NCBI RefSeq assembly: GCF_001426375.1
Contig: NZ_LMEO01000052.1
Coordinates: 201,833-265,832 of the forward strand
Length of the DNA stretch: 64,000 nt
DNA from: Paenibacillus sp. Root444D2
Lineage (GTDB): Bacteria > Bacillota > Bacilli > Paenibacillales > NBRC-103111
Direction of reading: 5' to 3'
A program made the position numbers and the translations under genes. The notes under the pieces were generated by a model that ran no database searches, had not been told where the DNA came from, and saw only the letters and a program-made list of their open reading frames with translations. Below are positions 50,956 to 60,718 of the stretch, in pieces (within the stretch, counting starts at the first letter, position 1; every line of letters starts with the position of its first letter).

Positions 50956-51933
50956 TTAGAATAAAGCTTGTTCCGGGCTTTTGCGGCGAATGATAAAGTT
51001 AGATACTAACACCAGAACGAATCCCACGACTGACTGGTAGAATCCTGCTGCTGAAGACATTCCAATGTCGCCGAGCGTCATTAACCCCCGGTATACATAC
51101 GTGTCAATAACATCCGTTGTTGGCTGTAACGGGCCTGAATTAAGAGGTACTTGATAGAATAAACCGAAATCAGAGTAGAAGATGCGACCAATGCTTAGCA
51201 AGGCCATGATAATGATTGCCGGTGATAGAAGCGGTAGTGTTATCGTCCGGATTTGTTGCCATTTGTTCGCGCCATCTAGCGTCGCTGCCTCATAATATTC
51301 GTTATCGATCCCAACAATGGCTGCCAAGAAGATGATACATAAGTAACCAACATTTTTCCAAATGTTCACAAGTGTTAAGATGTATGGCCAATATTTAGGT
51401 TCTGAATACCAGGAGATAGGCTCGATTCCGAAAAGCGGTAAAATATGATGATTAAGAAATCCGTTCTCCCCATTCAACATGGCAAGTGCCAAATATCCGA
51501 CGATAACCATCGAGATCAGATAGGGTAATAGAATGATACTCTGGTAAAAACGGGAAATGAACCGATTTTTCACTTCATTCAGTAAAATAGCTACAGCGAC
51601 TGCCAGAGCCAAATTGATGATAATGAAGAGCCCATTGTATAGAATCGTATTTCGGGTAATGACCCAGGCATCAGCGGTTTTAAACAAATATTCGAAATTC
51701 TTGAGACCAGCCCAATCACTTCCGAATATCCCTTTGCGGTAGTTGATATTTTTAAATGCGATCACAATCCCAAACATAGGGAGATAATTATTAATAATTA
51801 AATAAATCATACCAGGCAAGACCATTAGAAATAGCGCACGGTAGCGTTTAAACGTTTTCAACGTCTTCTGCAGCGTACCCGGCTTCCTTACAACCTTTGC
51901 TTTTTCGTATAGGACTTCTGCTTTGGTGTTCAT
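50956..51933 (-). CDS. Sugar ABC transporter permease, LplB/YteP type
   Basis: A 325-residue permease with a short cytoplasmic N-terminus, six helices (the first, ALFLMVLPGMIYLIINNYLP) and the EAA-type loop YYEAATLDGANKWQQIRTITLPLL. It pairs with the LplC-type permease 19 bases downstream. It is first in the importer unit and is preceded by the kinase/regulator genes, separated by a terminator. Confidence 0.93.
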   Translation of the reverse strand: MNTKAEVLYEKAKVVRKPGTLQKTLKTFKRYRALFLMVLPGMIYLIINNYLPMFGIVIAFKNINYRKGIFGSDWAGLKNFEYLFKTADAWVITRNTILYNGLFIIINLALAVAVAILLNEVKNRFISRFYQSIILLPYLISMVIVGYLALAMLNGENGFLNHHILPLFGIEPISWYSEPKYWPYILTLVNIWKNVGYLCIIFLAAIVGIDNEYYEAATLDGANKWQQIRTITLPLLSPAIIIMALLSIGRIFYSDFGLFYQVPLNSGPLQPTTDVIDTYVYRGLMTLGDIGMSSAAGFYQSVVGFVLVLVSNFIIRRKSPEQALF

Positions 51934-52035
51934 CCGGTGTCAACTCCTTCTCTTTATAGGTTTAGTATAGAAGAAGTTGAGCTAGGCTGCTCACCACGAA
52001 TACGACTTTATACTTTAGGTTTTCCGACATTTTCG

Positions 52036-52077
52036 AAAAAAAAGACTCCACGCCTATGTTTTAGGGCAGAGTCTTTC
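52036..52077 (-). terminator. Terminator of the two-component unit
   Basis: On the minus strand AAAGACTC and GAGTCTTT form the stem, followed by TTTTTTC. It overlaps the stop codon of the response regulator gene. Confidence 0.8.
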
Positions 52078-53687
52078 TATCTTTTCTCAAATTGCTTTCT
52101 ATATTCATTAGGATTCATACATACAGCCTTTTTGAAAAGCGTCGAGAAGTAAGAAACATTTGAATAACCCGCTAATAGCGCTATATCGATAATGGATTTA
52201 TCCGAGCCCGCAAGTAAATCCTTGGCATATTGGATCCGCTGCTGCTGCAAATAGTCGGAAATGGATAAGCCTGTTTCTTTTTTGAACACCCGTGTCAAAT
52301 AATCAGGGTTTAAAAATACGTGTGCCGCGATAACATCCCTGGATAATTCCGATACGGAAATATGCGCCGCAACGTATTGTTTCACCTTTTCAACAACAGA
52401 CATGCCCCCTTCCGTTGAATGGATCTGATTCATAGCCACCTCGATGACGTATTGCACCCATTCTTCCAAAGCGATAATAGATCTTAGTACTAATTCCGGC
52501 TTTTCCGTGAATAGATTAGCTGCAAACACTTTATTCGCATGTAATCCCTTCATCTGAAGAACGAAGAAAAGCATTTGAAGAAAATCTTGATAGAAGCTAT
52601 GCAAGAGCGGAGCGCCAATTCCTTCTCTGGTCTCCCTTAACGATTTGAACAATAACTTAACTTCAGTTAGCAGTTTTTCCTTTGACCCCTGCTTCATCCA
52701 CTCTGCCCAGTCATTCAAAGATGGGAGCTCTATCCTGCTCTCCCCTTTTCGCACATCCCAAAGCACAATGGTTTCATTAACCATAGAGACATTGTCTCGA
52801 TCCAAATCGTCCATTCTACGCACCATAGGAACGACTTCATGAAGAGAGGCGGGTTCGCTGATGTAACAGCATAGATCACAGTAAAAGTATTGGTTGCAAG
52901 ATTGCACGTATTCCTCGCATACCTCTCGAAGCTCCTTCATTTGATGTTGGCGTTCGTAAGGAATCATGATCAGCAAACATCCATTGTCCGGAGAGATGAT
53001 CGCTGTATGCTGATTGTTTCGCGTAATCTTCTCTTCCGCAGCATTCTTCAAAGCATACTCCATAATTCGTTCATCCCGCTGATTCAGATTCTTATGCCAA
53101 CGCCTAACGCGAATCATAATCAGCACAAACCGCATGGCATCCAAAGATAATAAATTATACTTTTGTAAATGCTCCGTTATTTTGTCCTTGGTGGAGGGAA
53201 TCGTTTGTTGGATCAGATCCTGCCAAAAACGTTCTTTCATCAGTGGCTGATGGGACTCCCATAGCTGGTAATAATGCTTATACGTTTCCTCGAAAGAAAG
53301 AAGCTCCTGATCTTTTTTAATTTTGGCCAAAACCTTCAGGATCACATCTTCAAGCTCCTCGTAATCCACAGGCTTGAGTAAGTACTCGAAGCTGTCCAAT
53401 TGGATCGCACGCTTTGCATACGAGAAATCGGAATGACACGTTAAAAATATCGTCTCTGTGCGGGAATAATGTTCTCTGACCCAGCTCAATAAATCCATGC
53501 CGGAGCCCTGAGGCATTTCGATATCGCAGATCATCAAATCAATCGGAGATGTGGCAAAGATCTCTTGTGCCTGCTTCATACTATGAGCTGTGTGAACCGT
53601 AGAAATATGGAGCTTATCCCAGTCAACGCCAGCCTGTAATCCCCTCACTGCGTGCACTTCGTCGTCGACGATTAACACCTGAACCAT
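52077..53687 (-). CDS. Response regulator with AraC-type output, YesN-like
   Basis: A 536-residue regulator. The N-terminal receiver domain has the phosphoacceptor Asp55 (LMICDIEMPQ) and acidic pocket VDDE. A long middle region and the C-terminal AraC double helix-turn-helix (about 435-535, with ISVSELSRDVIAAHVFLNPDYLTRVFKK and IIDIALLAGYSNVSYFSTLFKKAV) follow. The ATG at 53687 lies after GGAGGTGAG at the end of the kinase gene; a longer frame would overlap the kinase. It probably activates the adjacent sugar importer. Confidence 0.92.
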   Translation of the reverse strand: MVQVLIVDDEVHAVRGLQAGVDWDKLHISTVHTAHSMKQAQEIFATSPIDLMICDIEMPQGSGMDLLSWVREHYSRTETIFLTCHSDFSYAKRAIQLDSFEYLLKPVDYEELEDVILKVLAKIKKDQELLSFEETYKHYYQLWESHQPLMKERFWQDLIQQTIPSTKDKITEHLQKYNLLSLDAMRFVLIMIRVRRWHKNLNQRDERIMEYALKNAAEEKITRNNQHTAIISPDNGCLLIMIPYERQHQMKELREVCEEYVQSCNQYFYCDLCCYISEPASLHEVVPMVRRMDDLDRDNVSMVNETIVLWDVRKGESRIELPSLNDWAEWMKQGSKEKLLTEVKLLFKSLRETREGIGAPLLHSFYQDFLQMLFFVLQMKGLHANKVFAANLFTEKPELVLRSIIALEEWVQYVIEVAMNQIHSTEGGMSVVEKVKQYVAAHISVSELSRDVIAAHVFLNPDYLTRVFKKETGLSISDYLQQQRIQYAKDLLAGSDKSIIDIALLAGYSNVSYFSTLFKKAVCMNPNEYRKQFEKR

Positions 53688-53688
53688 T

Positions 53689-55434
53689 TTACTCACCTCC
53701 TGTAGGTGGAACATCTGCGGGTATGCGGATTCGCACGCAAGCGCCTTTGCCGACTTCATTATAGAAATCAATAGCGGCTTTATCGGAATACAACAAGTGT
53801 AGTCTACGTTTGACATTCCAGATCCCGATGTGCTCCCCTTCTTCACTAGTCAAATCCATATTGCTCTTCAATAATTCCAAAATAGGATCTGGAAAGCCTG
53901 CTCCTGTATCCTCAATATGAATAACCACCCATTGGTTTTCTTCGTCTTCCTCCGTATTCACCCGGATATCGATCCGAATCTGTTCATCCATATTAACAGC
54001 ATGTTTAATGGCATTCTCGACCATCGTCTGAATGACAAGCGGAGGAATCTGCAGCGAAAGAACAGCATCTGGCGCTTCGATCTGATACGATAAAATCCCC
54101 GGAAATCGAAGCTCTTGAATACGCAAGTAGTTCTGGGTATGAAGCAGTTCATCCTTGAGTGTTACCAAATAGGAATTACTTCGGAACATAAACCGGAAGT
54201 AAGCAACCAGACACTTCGTCATCTCCTGAATTAATTTGAAATCCTTTACCGTTGCCAAGTTGTAGACGATGTTCAACGAATTCAAAAAGAAGTGAGGATT
54301 GATCTGAAGCTGCAAATGCTTAAGCTCAGCATGCTGATGCATTAACTTTTCTTCATAGACATTAATTTTCAGATGTTGAATTTCAGTAATCATACGGTTA
54401 TAGGTTTCGTTCATCATACTAAACTCAGTAGATGTCGGGTAATGCTCGATTTGCGAATTCCAACGGCCATCGCCTAACTTTCTCATTGCTAGGATGATTC
54501 GATTGATCGGCAGCAAGAACACTTTTCTCATGTAAAAGACAAACATCAGCAGAAATGCAATGGCTCCCATCGATATGATGGAAGAAATACGTTGAAGATA
54601 AGGTAAATTCTCTAGTGCGGTTTCCTCGGGGATTAAAGCGAATAAATAAAAGTTACCTTTCTTCGACGGTTCCCCCATGACTAAATAATCCGCATTCGTT
54701 CCCGAAAGTGTGTAGGCCTGATTGGTTAGAGCTAATTGAATGCCTTTCTGTTCAATTAATTCTCCGTGACTCATGGGTTCTAGTTGATCTGAGGTTAAAA
54801 GCGCCGCACCGTTAGATCCCAGGTTAATGAGTTGAAGAGGGATCATCAGCTTATTGGCATCTACCCATGCCCCAACATAGACATTACCGGTTTTAATCAC
54901 ATGATAGACATAATGGTTGCCTTCCGATTGCCAAGTATACCAGCGATAAACATTTGGAGTCACCGTGGTATCCTGCAGCATCTTTACAATTTCATTTGCC
55001 ACCTGATTTCGTTCATCAAAGCTGCTTCCGAAACCTTGAGTCATTAGCAGATCTTTGTTTAGGCTGGAATATATAAAGAACGAATCGATTCCTTTGTAAT
55101 AGCTGACACTGGTATTAATTGTTTGAAACAGACGAAGCTTAGCTTTCATGTAATTATTTTCGTTGGCAATCCTGTCCGTATCCAAATCAAGTAAATCCAA
55201 ATTCGTTTGGGATAAGTTGATCAAGAAGTTGTCTACTTCCTGCAAATTGCGGTCGATCTGCCCCATGTATAAGCTCAGCATGTTTTTATTGGACTGGGCC
55301 ACTTGGTTGCGAACGACTTGAGCCGAGTAATGGTTGATTATAAGCAAAACGATGATAAGAGGAACAATCGTGAATAATAATCCAGAGAAAAGCTTGAAAC
55401 GTAAGGAGTTCAGCCATAATTTCATTTTTCGCAT
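53689..55434 (-). CDS. Sensor histidine kinase, YesM-like
   Basis: A 581-residue membrane kinase. It has TM1 at about residues 13-36, an extracellular dCache-like domain of about 240 residues, TM2 (IISMGAIAFLLMFVFYM), a HAMP linker, the His-kinase region with QINPHFFLNSLN, and an HATPase_c domain (VENAIKHAV). I place the start at the ATG at 55434 with GAGGAG nine bases upstream. With the next gene it forms a YesM/YesN pair that senses an external sugar directly or through the binding lipoprotein. Start of the unit; a terminator lies upstream. Confidence 0.92.
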   Translation of the reverse strand: MRKMKLWLNSLRFKLFSGLLFTIVPLIIVLLIINHYSAQVVRNQVAQSNKNMLSLYMGQIDRNLQEVDNFLINLSQTNLDLLDLDTDRIANENNYMKAKLRLFQTINTSVSYYKGIDSFFIYSSLNKDLLMTQGFGSSFDERNQVANEIVKMLQDTTVTPNVYRWYTWQSEGNHYVYHVIKTGNVYVGAWVDANKLMIPLQLINLGSNGAALLTSDQLEPMSHGELIEQKGIQLALTNQAYTLSGTNADYLVMGEPSKKGNFYLFALIPEETALENLPYLQRISSIISMGAIAFLLMFVFYMRKVFLLPINRIILAMRKLGDGRWNSQIEHYPTSTEFSMMNETYNRMITEIQHLKINVYEEKLMHQHAELKHLQLQINPHFFLNSLNIVYNLATVKDFKLIQEMTKCLVAYFRFMFRSNSYLVTLKDELLHTQNYLRIQELRFPGILSYQIEAPDAVLSLQIPPLVIQTMVENAIKHAVNMDEQIRIDIRVNTEEDEENQWVVIHIEDTGAGFPDPILELLKSNMDLTSEEGEHIGIWNVKRRLHLLYSDKAAIDFYNEVGKGACVRIRIPADVPPTGGE

Positions 55435-55515
55435 GAAGACGCTCTCCTCTATAAGGTGTAAGGTCTCCCTATTGTACAACGAAGACAGGAACAAAATCAC
55501 CCTGCGGTGTTCATT

Positions 55516-55553
55516 GCAAAAAATGACAAGCAAACTGTTGTCAGCTTGCATGT
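55516..55553 (-). terminator. Terminator after the DUF4038-type hydrolase gene
   Basis: On the minus strand TGACATGCAA pairs with TTGCTTGTCA (one mismatch) and is followed by TTTTTTG. It ends the catabolic operon that starts at 62152. Confidence 0.75.
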
Positions 55554-55575
55554 CATTATTGTTGTCAATCAATCT

Positions 55576-57315
55576 CTATACCTTCCTAAATCTAACGGCA
55601 ATATACGATGTCCCAGGCAGCTCGATCCGGAAGTCTCCCTCATAAGTTCCAGGCTGCTCATTGATGAGCATATTCCACGTGTCGATAACATCCACTTTGT
55701 AACGGATGCCTGGCTTCATGCTGTACTTCCTGAAACTGGGTTGGTTAAAGCCATAGTAGTACAAGTAATATTCATCTGGAACGCCCGCTGACGGAGCATC
55801 CCACTCGGACTTTAACGGATTCAGGCCTTCTGCAGGGCCCTCTGCCATAATTTTGTGCAGGAAGGAGATCCGTTCAGGGCTGCTTCCGTAAAGCTTCCCA
55901 CCCTTGGACCACCAAAGGATGTCCTCGTCATGCAAATAGGTTTCACCATGACCGACATAGCCGCCTCTAATGGCGCCTTCCCAGAAGCGGCGCACCATTT
56001 CCAGTCCGGAAATGTTCCCCCAGCCCTGATCAATGTTCCCTTCATACGCGCATTCGTCAATGACAATTGGCTTCTGCCACCGCTCACGCCATTCGTTGGT
56101 ATTTTCCGCAGTTCGATAAACATCGACCCGCTGGATGCTGCAGTGAGTGATCCAAGGCCGACTGTAATCGTAGAAACCGAAGCAGTTATGAATGGATATT
56201 AAATGATGATTCGGATCATTCTCTGTTACGATCTTAGCGAAGCGTTCCCAATCCTCCGTCTCCTTCTTCCACATCAAATCATACTCATTGGCGAGTGACC
56301 ACCAAACATGACGATAAGCCGATAACCGGGCTGTCAGATATCGCAGGTAACGGTCATCTGCGGACTTGGACATTTCGGAGAAGCCCCAACGGTCATACCC
56401 ATGGAATAATATCAAGTCTGCTTCGATGCCAAGCTTCCCAAGGTCAGAGATTCTATTTTCCAAGTGTTGAAAGAAGGCAGGATTGAATCGCGTATAATCC
56501 CAACCTTCCTCTAGGGAGCCCTCGTAAGGGTAATACACTGGCTCATTCGCGTTAAACTGGTAGGATTTCGGGAAGACACACATGCGCATCTTATTGAAAG
56601 GGGCAGATTTAAGCGTAGTCAGCGTCTCTTCCTCCAACTCATCGCCTTGATGGGTCCAGACGTAACTAGTGGTCCCGACCGGAATATAAGGAGTCCCGTC
56701 CTCGTATGCGAAATGGAAGGTATTCTTGATCCGTACCGGTCCATGGTTCCCCTCATCCGGGGCTGTACATATAAATTGCCCTGTCAGTCCACTAAGGGAG
56801 CGCGCGTTACTATTGGTACTGTACGTCCACGTACCTTCCGCATCCGGCATAAAACGGATCCGATAAATACCTTGCCCGTCATAAAAACCTAGAGTACGGA
56901 CAACTCGGCCTTCGAAATTGAATTCAGCCTCCAAGCTTACATCCACGAACGGATTACCGTGTTGCGGCCCTTGAAGCGTTAGCTCGTAAACGCCCCATTT
57001 TTCAATTTGATCGGGCGCATTGGTCCTCGCTGACCCCAAAGCTACATCATCGTTCTCATAATCGACGGCTGGAGTGATTCCTTCATCCGTTTCTGCTTCA
57101 ACTTCGATTAGGGACAACTCTGTGAGTATTGTCTCCATCAATTCCGGTGCTATTGTCCAAGCTGGATTGAACGCATTGTACGATGGCAACGTATTTTTCT
57201 TAATGAACGAAAGAAATGGGGAATCCTTGAGATGAGGTAAATATGTCAAAAGCAAGGCTCTACCTGCTGGACTCGCCCAAATTTGACCTATCTTCGACTC
57301 TTCATTAAACGTCAT
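55576..57315 (-). CDS. DUF5060/DUF4038-type glycoside hydrolase (apiosidase-like)
   Basis: A 579-residue protein with an N-terminal beta-sandwich of the DUF5060 type (about 100-190, EKWGVYELTLQGP...), a TIM-barrel domain related to DUF4038 (about 200-480) and a C-terminal sandwich. The barrel has the hallmarks of clan GH-A: acid/base candidate Glu344 in WWSLANEYD and nucleophile candidate Glu421 in IVIDECAYEG. DUF4038 proteins include the GH140 apiosidase active on rhamnogalacturonan II. No signal peptide, so it works on imported oligosaccharides. Last gene of the isomerase/transketolase/kinase operon. The exact linkage it cleaves is not provable here. Confidence 0.82.
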   Translation of the reverse strand: MTFNEESKIGQIWASPAGRALLLTYLPHLKDSPFLSFIKKNTLPSYNAFNPAWTIAPELMETILTELSLIEVEAETDEGITPAVDYENDDVALGSARTNAPDQIEKWGVYELTLQGPQHGNPFVDVSLEAEFNFEGRVVRTLGFYDGQGIYRIRFMPDAEGTWTYSTNSNARSLSGLTGQFICTAPDEGNHGPVRIKNTFHFAYEDGTPYIPVGTTSYVWTHQGDELEEETLTTLKSAPFNKMRMCVFPKSYQFNANEPVYYPYEGSLEEGWDYTRFNPAFFQHLENRISDLGKLGIEADLILFHGYDRWGFSEMSKSADDRYLRYLTARLSAYRHVWWSLANEYDLMWKKETEDWERFAKIVTENDPNHHLISIHNCFGFYDYSRPWITHCSIQRVDVYRTAENTNEWRERWQKPIVIDECAYEGNIDQGWGNISGLEMVRRFWEGAIRGGYVGHGETYLHDEDILWWSKGGKLYGSSPERISFLHKIMAEGPAEGLNPLKSEWDAPSAGVPDEYYLYYYGFNQPSFRKYSMKPGIRYKVDVIDTWNMLINEQPGTYEGDFRIELPGTSYIAVRFRKV

Positions 57316-57318
57316 TGT

Positions 57319-58827
57319 CTAAGCCTCCGCCTTTTTAGTTGTGCATAGTACCAAAGCTACCGCATGTTTCCATCCATTGATATGCTGTTCACGTATGTTT
57401 TCCTGCATCTTTGACTCATAGGCAGAATAAATTTGGCCCCGGTTCTTAAGCTCGTCAAGCGATAACCAAAATCCGACCCCAAGCCCCCCTAGATAAACAG
57501 AACCCATCGCAGAAAGCTCGGCAACCTCCGATTTAATGACGCTGCGTTCCAGCACATCTGCTTGAAACTGCATAAGCGTGGTATTATCGGAAGCGCCTCC
57601 ATCTGCGCGCAGTTCTTTCAGCCGGATGCCGGATTCAGCTTGCATCAACTCTACCGCATCCTTCACTTGATAGGCTATGCTTTCCAGTGCGGCGCGGATG
57701 ATATGTGATTTCCCGGTTCCCCGGCTCATCCCCGTAATAGCTGCCCTGGCATAGGGGTCCCAATAAGGAGCGCCTAGTCCGACGAATGCCGGTACTAGAT
57801 ATACACCTTCGTTATTCGGAGCTTGAGCAATCAATTCCTCCATCTCATTAAAACTGCTAAAAAGGCCCAATTGGTCACGAACCCATTTGATCGTATCGCC
57901 AGAGGTGCGAATGATTGCTTCAAGAGCATAGGTGATCTCTCCGCTCATTCCCCATGCAATGGTAGTCACCAAGCCATTTCCAAGCTGATCATGTTTCTCG
58001 CCAATGTTCATGAGTACAGAGGTGCCGGTACCGTACGTCGCTTTGGCCATACCGGTATCAAAACATTGATTGCCAAATAAAGCGGCTTGAGAGTCACCAA
58101 TGATGCCCGAGATAGGAATGTTTGCTGAGAATAGCTCAGGATCCTGTGTATAGCCGAAAATCTCATCGGAGGATTTAACCTCCGGCAGTATGGCAGATGG
58201 AATGTGGAACCATTCGCATAACTCTTTGTCCCACTCTAGCGTATGAATATTGAATAATGACGTTCGGCTAGCATTCGTAAAATCAGTGGCATGAACGCTG
58301 CCCCCCGTGAGCTTCCACAGGAGCCAGCTGTCTACCGTCCCGGCCAGAAGCTTCCCTTGTCCAAGCTTCTCCTCAGCGCCTTCAGCATGCTCCAATATCC
58401 ACCCCCACTTGGTTGCAGAAAAGTAGGGGTCTAGAAGCAGGCCCGTCTTGGCGCGAACGATCTCTTCCATATTAGCAGCTTTATATGCCGCGCATCGATC
58501 CGCTGTCCGCTGACATTGCCAAACGATAGCTGGATAGACCGGCAGACCTGATGTTCGATCCCAGACCACAGCCGTTTCACGCTGATTAGTAATGGTCAGA
58601 CCGGCTAACTGATTGGCGTCAATGCCGGCCAATTCCATGACATGATGAGCTGTTTTTTTCACATTGTTATAAATCTCAAGAGGATCATGCTCCACCCAGC
58701 CAGATTGCGGGTAACTCTGCTTATGTTCGGCCGTACTGCGGGCGATGATACTTCCGGAACGATCTATGATCAAAGCCTTCGTACCCGATGTACTTTGATC
58801 TATGGCTAGGATAAAGGTTTCAATCAT
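57319..58827 (-). CDS. FGGY-family sugar kinase, glycerol-kinase-like
   Basis: A 502-residue carbohydrate kinase. Phosphate-binding loop DQSTSGTKALI near the N-terminus (glycerol kinases have DQGTTSSR), ITNQRETAVVWD, a GTGTSVLMN adenosine-site strand and GGASDNTTLMQFQAD near the C-terminus. The altered first loop and the neighbourhood of split transketolase and isomerase genes argue that the substrate is a ketose (for example D-apulose) rather than glycerol. It lies only a few bases from the transketolase and hydrolase genes on both sides, so it is co-transcribed. Confidence 0.88.
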   Translation of the reverse strand: MIETFILAIDQSTSGTKALIIDRSGSIIARSTAEHKQSYPQSGWVEHDPLEIYNNVKKTAHHVMELAGIDANQLAGLTITNQRETAVVWDRTSGLPVYPAIVWQCQRTADRCAAYKAANMEEIVRAKTGLLLDPYFSATKWGWILEHAEGAEEKLGQGKLLAGTVDSWLLWKLTGGSVHATDFTNASRTSLFNIHTLEWDKELCEWFHIPSAILPEVKSSDEIFGYTQDPELFSANIPISGIIGDSQAALFGNQCFDTGMAKATYGTGTSVLMNIGEKHDQLGNGLVTTIAWGMSGEITYALEAIIRTSGDTIKWVRDQLGLFSSFNEMEELIAQAPNNEGVYLVPAFVGLGAPYWDPYARAAITGMSRGTGKSHIIRAALESIAYQVKDAVELMQAESGIRLKELRADGGASDNTTLMQFQADVLERSVIKSEVAELSAMGSVYLGGLGVGFWLSLDELKNRGQIYSAYESKMQENIREQHINGWKHAVALVLCTTKKAEA

Positions 58828-58838
58828 GGGCTGCCCAC

Positions 58839-59774
58839 CTACTTGCCAAGCATCTCAAGCGCTACACGCTTAAGATTATCTGTATGGATCCCGTAATGCT
58901 TGAATACTTCCGAGCTTTTGCCCGCGATGGCTGGTTCATCCGGAATGCCGATAATACGCATCGGAACAAGTTGATGCTGGACGACTACCTCTGCGACTGC
59001 GGCTCCGAGCCCTCCGTAGATACTGTGCTCCTCAACCGTAATGATATGCCCCGTTTCCCCGGCAGCACGAATGATCGCTTCTTCGTCTAACGGCTTAATC
59101 GTGTGCATATTGATGACTCGGCAGGATACGCCGACCTCTTGGAGAGCTTTCTCCGTATCGAGAGCTACCCGAACGGTTTCTCCAGTAGCAATGATCGTCA
59201 GATCCGTGCCATCACGCAACGTCACCGCTTTGCCAATGACGAATTCATAGTCATCGGATTCGTAGACATCCTCTACAGCATTTCTTCCAATACGAACATA
59301 AACGCCGCCTTGGTGCTTAACTAAAGCCTCAGTCATTCTCTTCGTTTCATGACGATCGGCAGGCAATACGACCGCAAGTCCCGGAATTGCTCGGGCTACA
59401 GCTATATCCTGAACAGAATGGTGTGACATGCCGAGGGCGCCATAGCTAACTCCTCCGCTTATGCCTACAAGCTTCACATTGGTTCCAGAATAAGCCACGT
59501 CCACTTTGATCTGCTCAATGGAGCGCATACTTAAGAAACAAGCCGGCGAAGTGACAAAGGGCTTCTTCCCGCTATGGGCTAGACCAGCCGAGATGCCGAC
59601 AATATTTTGCTCGGCGATGCCGACCTCAACGAATTGATTAGGAAACGCATTGGCGAAAGGCGCCATAGCCGCGGAACCTCGGGAATCGCTAGTTAGAACC
59701 ATAATATCCGGATCGGTTTCCGCCAATTTCAATAGTGTCTCGCAAATAACCTGACGGTTAGGGATCGTATTCAT
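58839..59774 (-). CDS. Transketolase, C-terminal subunit
   Basis: A 311-residue protein containing the pyrimidine-binding domain with the catalytic Glu in VGIAEQNIVGISAGLA and the C-terminal transketolase domain. It is the second half of a transketolase split over two genes. Such split enzymes are used in pathways for unusual sugars, such as D-apulose 4-phosphate cleavage, apart from the full-length housekeeping enzyme. The genes are 2 bases apart. Confidence 0.92.
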   Translation of the reverse strand: MNTIPNRQVICETLLKLAETDPDIMVLTSDSRGSAAMAPFANAFPNQFVEVGIAEQNIVGISAGLAHSGKKPFVTSPACFLSMRSIEQIKVDVAYSGTNVKLVGISGGVSYGALGMSHHSVQDIAVARAIPGLAVVLPADRHETKRMTEALVKHQGGVYVRIGRNAVEDVYESDDYEFVIGKAVTLRDGTDLTIIATGETVRVALDTEKALQEVGVSCRVINMHTIKPLDEEAIIRAAGETGHIITVEEHSIYGGLGAAVAEVVVQHQLVPMRIIGIPDEPAIAGKSSEVFKHYGIHTDNLKRVALEMLGK

Positions 59775-59776
59775 GT

Positions 59777-60622
59777 TTAGCGCACCTGCCCTTCTTGACT
59801 CAATAGCTCAAGCGCCGCGGAAAGCTCTTCCAATGCTTGCGAAAGCTGTGTATCGTTAGGCACATGATGGTGCCACGCAGGATTATTTTCGGCAAAGGAA
59901 ACGCCCTTGCCTTTCACCGTATTGGCCATGACCAAGGTAGGTTTTCCAGGTACAGTTGGCACTGACCCGAAAGCCTCAACCAGAGATTCCATATCGTTTC
60001 CGTCAATGGAAACAACGTTCCAACCGAATGCCGCCCACTTCTCTTCAAGTGGCTCCAGCCCCATGACTTCTTCCGTGCTGCCGCTGATTTGCAGGCGATT
60101 TCGGTCAATAATACCCACGAGATTGTCAAGCTTAAAATGGGGACCAGCCATAGCCGCCTCCCAAACAGAGCCTTCTGCCTGCTCGCCATCACCCATGAGG
60201 CAAAATACACGATAGCTTTTACCATCTCGTTTAGCCGCAAGTGCCATGCCTACCGAAATAGCAAGCCCATGCCCAAGAGCACCGGTGTTCATTTCAATCC
60301 CAGGCACTTTATTATTAGGATGGCCGATCAAACGTGTACCGAATTGACTGAAGGTCTCAAGCTCTTCTTTCGGGAAAAAGCCTAGATCGGCAAGGATGCA
60401 CCACAGTGATTCCACCGAGTGGCCCTTGCTAGCGATGAAGCGGTCCCGCTCCGCCCATTTCGGATTCTGTAGATCGATTTTCATGATTTTATAATATAAT
60501 GCCGTCAAAATATCCGTATTACTGAGGGAGCCTCCGGTATGTCCTGTCTTGGCTCCGTGTATCATCTTCAGCAGATCCATACGGATCTGGATAGCCTTTG
60601 CTTTCAGTTCTGTATGATTCAT
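59777..60622 (-). CDS. Transketolase, N-terminal subunit
   Basis: A 281-residue thiamine-diphosphate-binding subunit. It shows the Mg-TPP motif GDGEQAEGSVWEAAMAGPHFKLDN with the closing Asn in IIDRNR, and the His-rich substrate loop KTGHTGGSLS. The start is the ATG at 60622 with AAAGGAGG seven bases upstream. It combines with the C-terminal subunit to transfer a two-carbon ketol unit. Downstream of the isomerase gene, with two hairpins in between. Confidence 0.93.
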   Translation of the reverse strand: MNHTELKAKAIQIRMDLLKMIHGAKTGHTGGSLSNTDILTALYYKIMKIDLQNPKWAERDRFIASKGHSVESLWCILADLGFFPKEELETFSQFGTRLIGHPNNKVPGIEMNTGALGHGLAISVGMALAAKRDGKSYRVFCLMGDGEQAEGSVWEAAMAGPHFKLDNLVGIIDRNRLQISGSTEEVMGLEPLEEKWAAFGWNVVSIDGNDMESLVEAFGSVPTVPGKPTLVMANTVKGKGVSFAENNPAWHHHVPNDTQLSQALEELSAALELLSQEGQVR

Positions 60623-60636
60623 GTTATCCTCCTTTG

Positions 60637-60706
60637 AGTTTTCCGTAGGAAAACTAGCTTCGTAAGCTCTAACTGAGTTTTGCTTTAGCAAAACTGGCTT
60701 CGTAAG
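60637..60706. repeat. Twin intercistronic hairpins
   Basis: AGTTTTCC-GTA-GGAAAACT (60637-60655) and AGTTTTGC-TTTA-GCAAAACT (60676-60695) are followed by the same GCTTCGTAAGC word. The arms differ by C/G exchanges that keep pairing. No T run follows, so they may stabilise or process the operon mRNA. Confidence 0.6.
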
Positions 60707-60718
60707 CAAACGCTTGGT

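Noticed and set aside
57319..58827. Annotation of the FGGY kinase simply as glycerol kinase
   Set aside because: The phosphate loop differs from glycerol kinases, and there is no glycerol facilitator or glycerol-3-phosphate dehydrogenase; the operon context points to another sugar.
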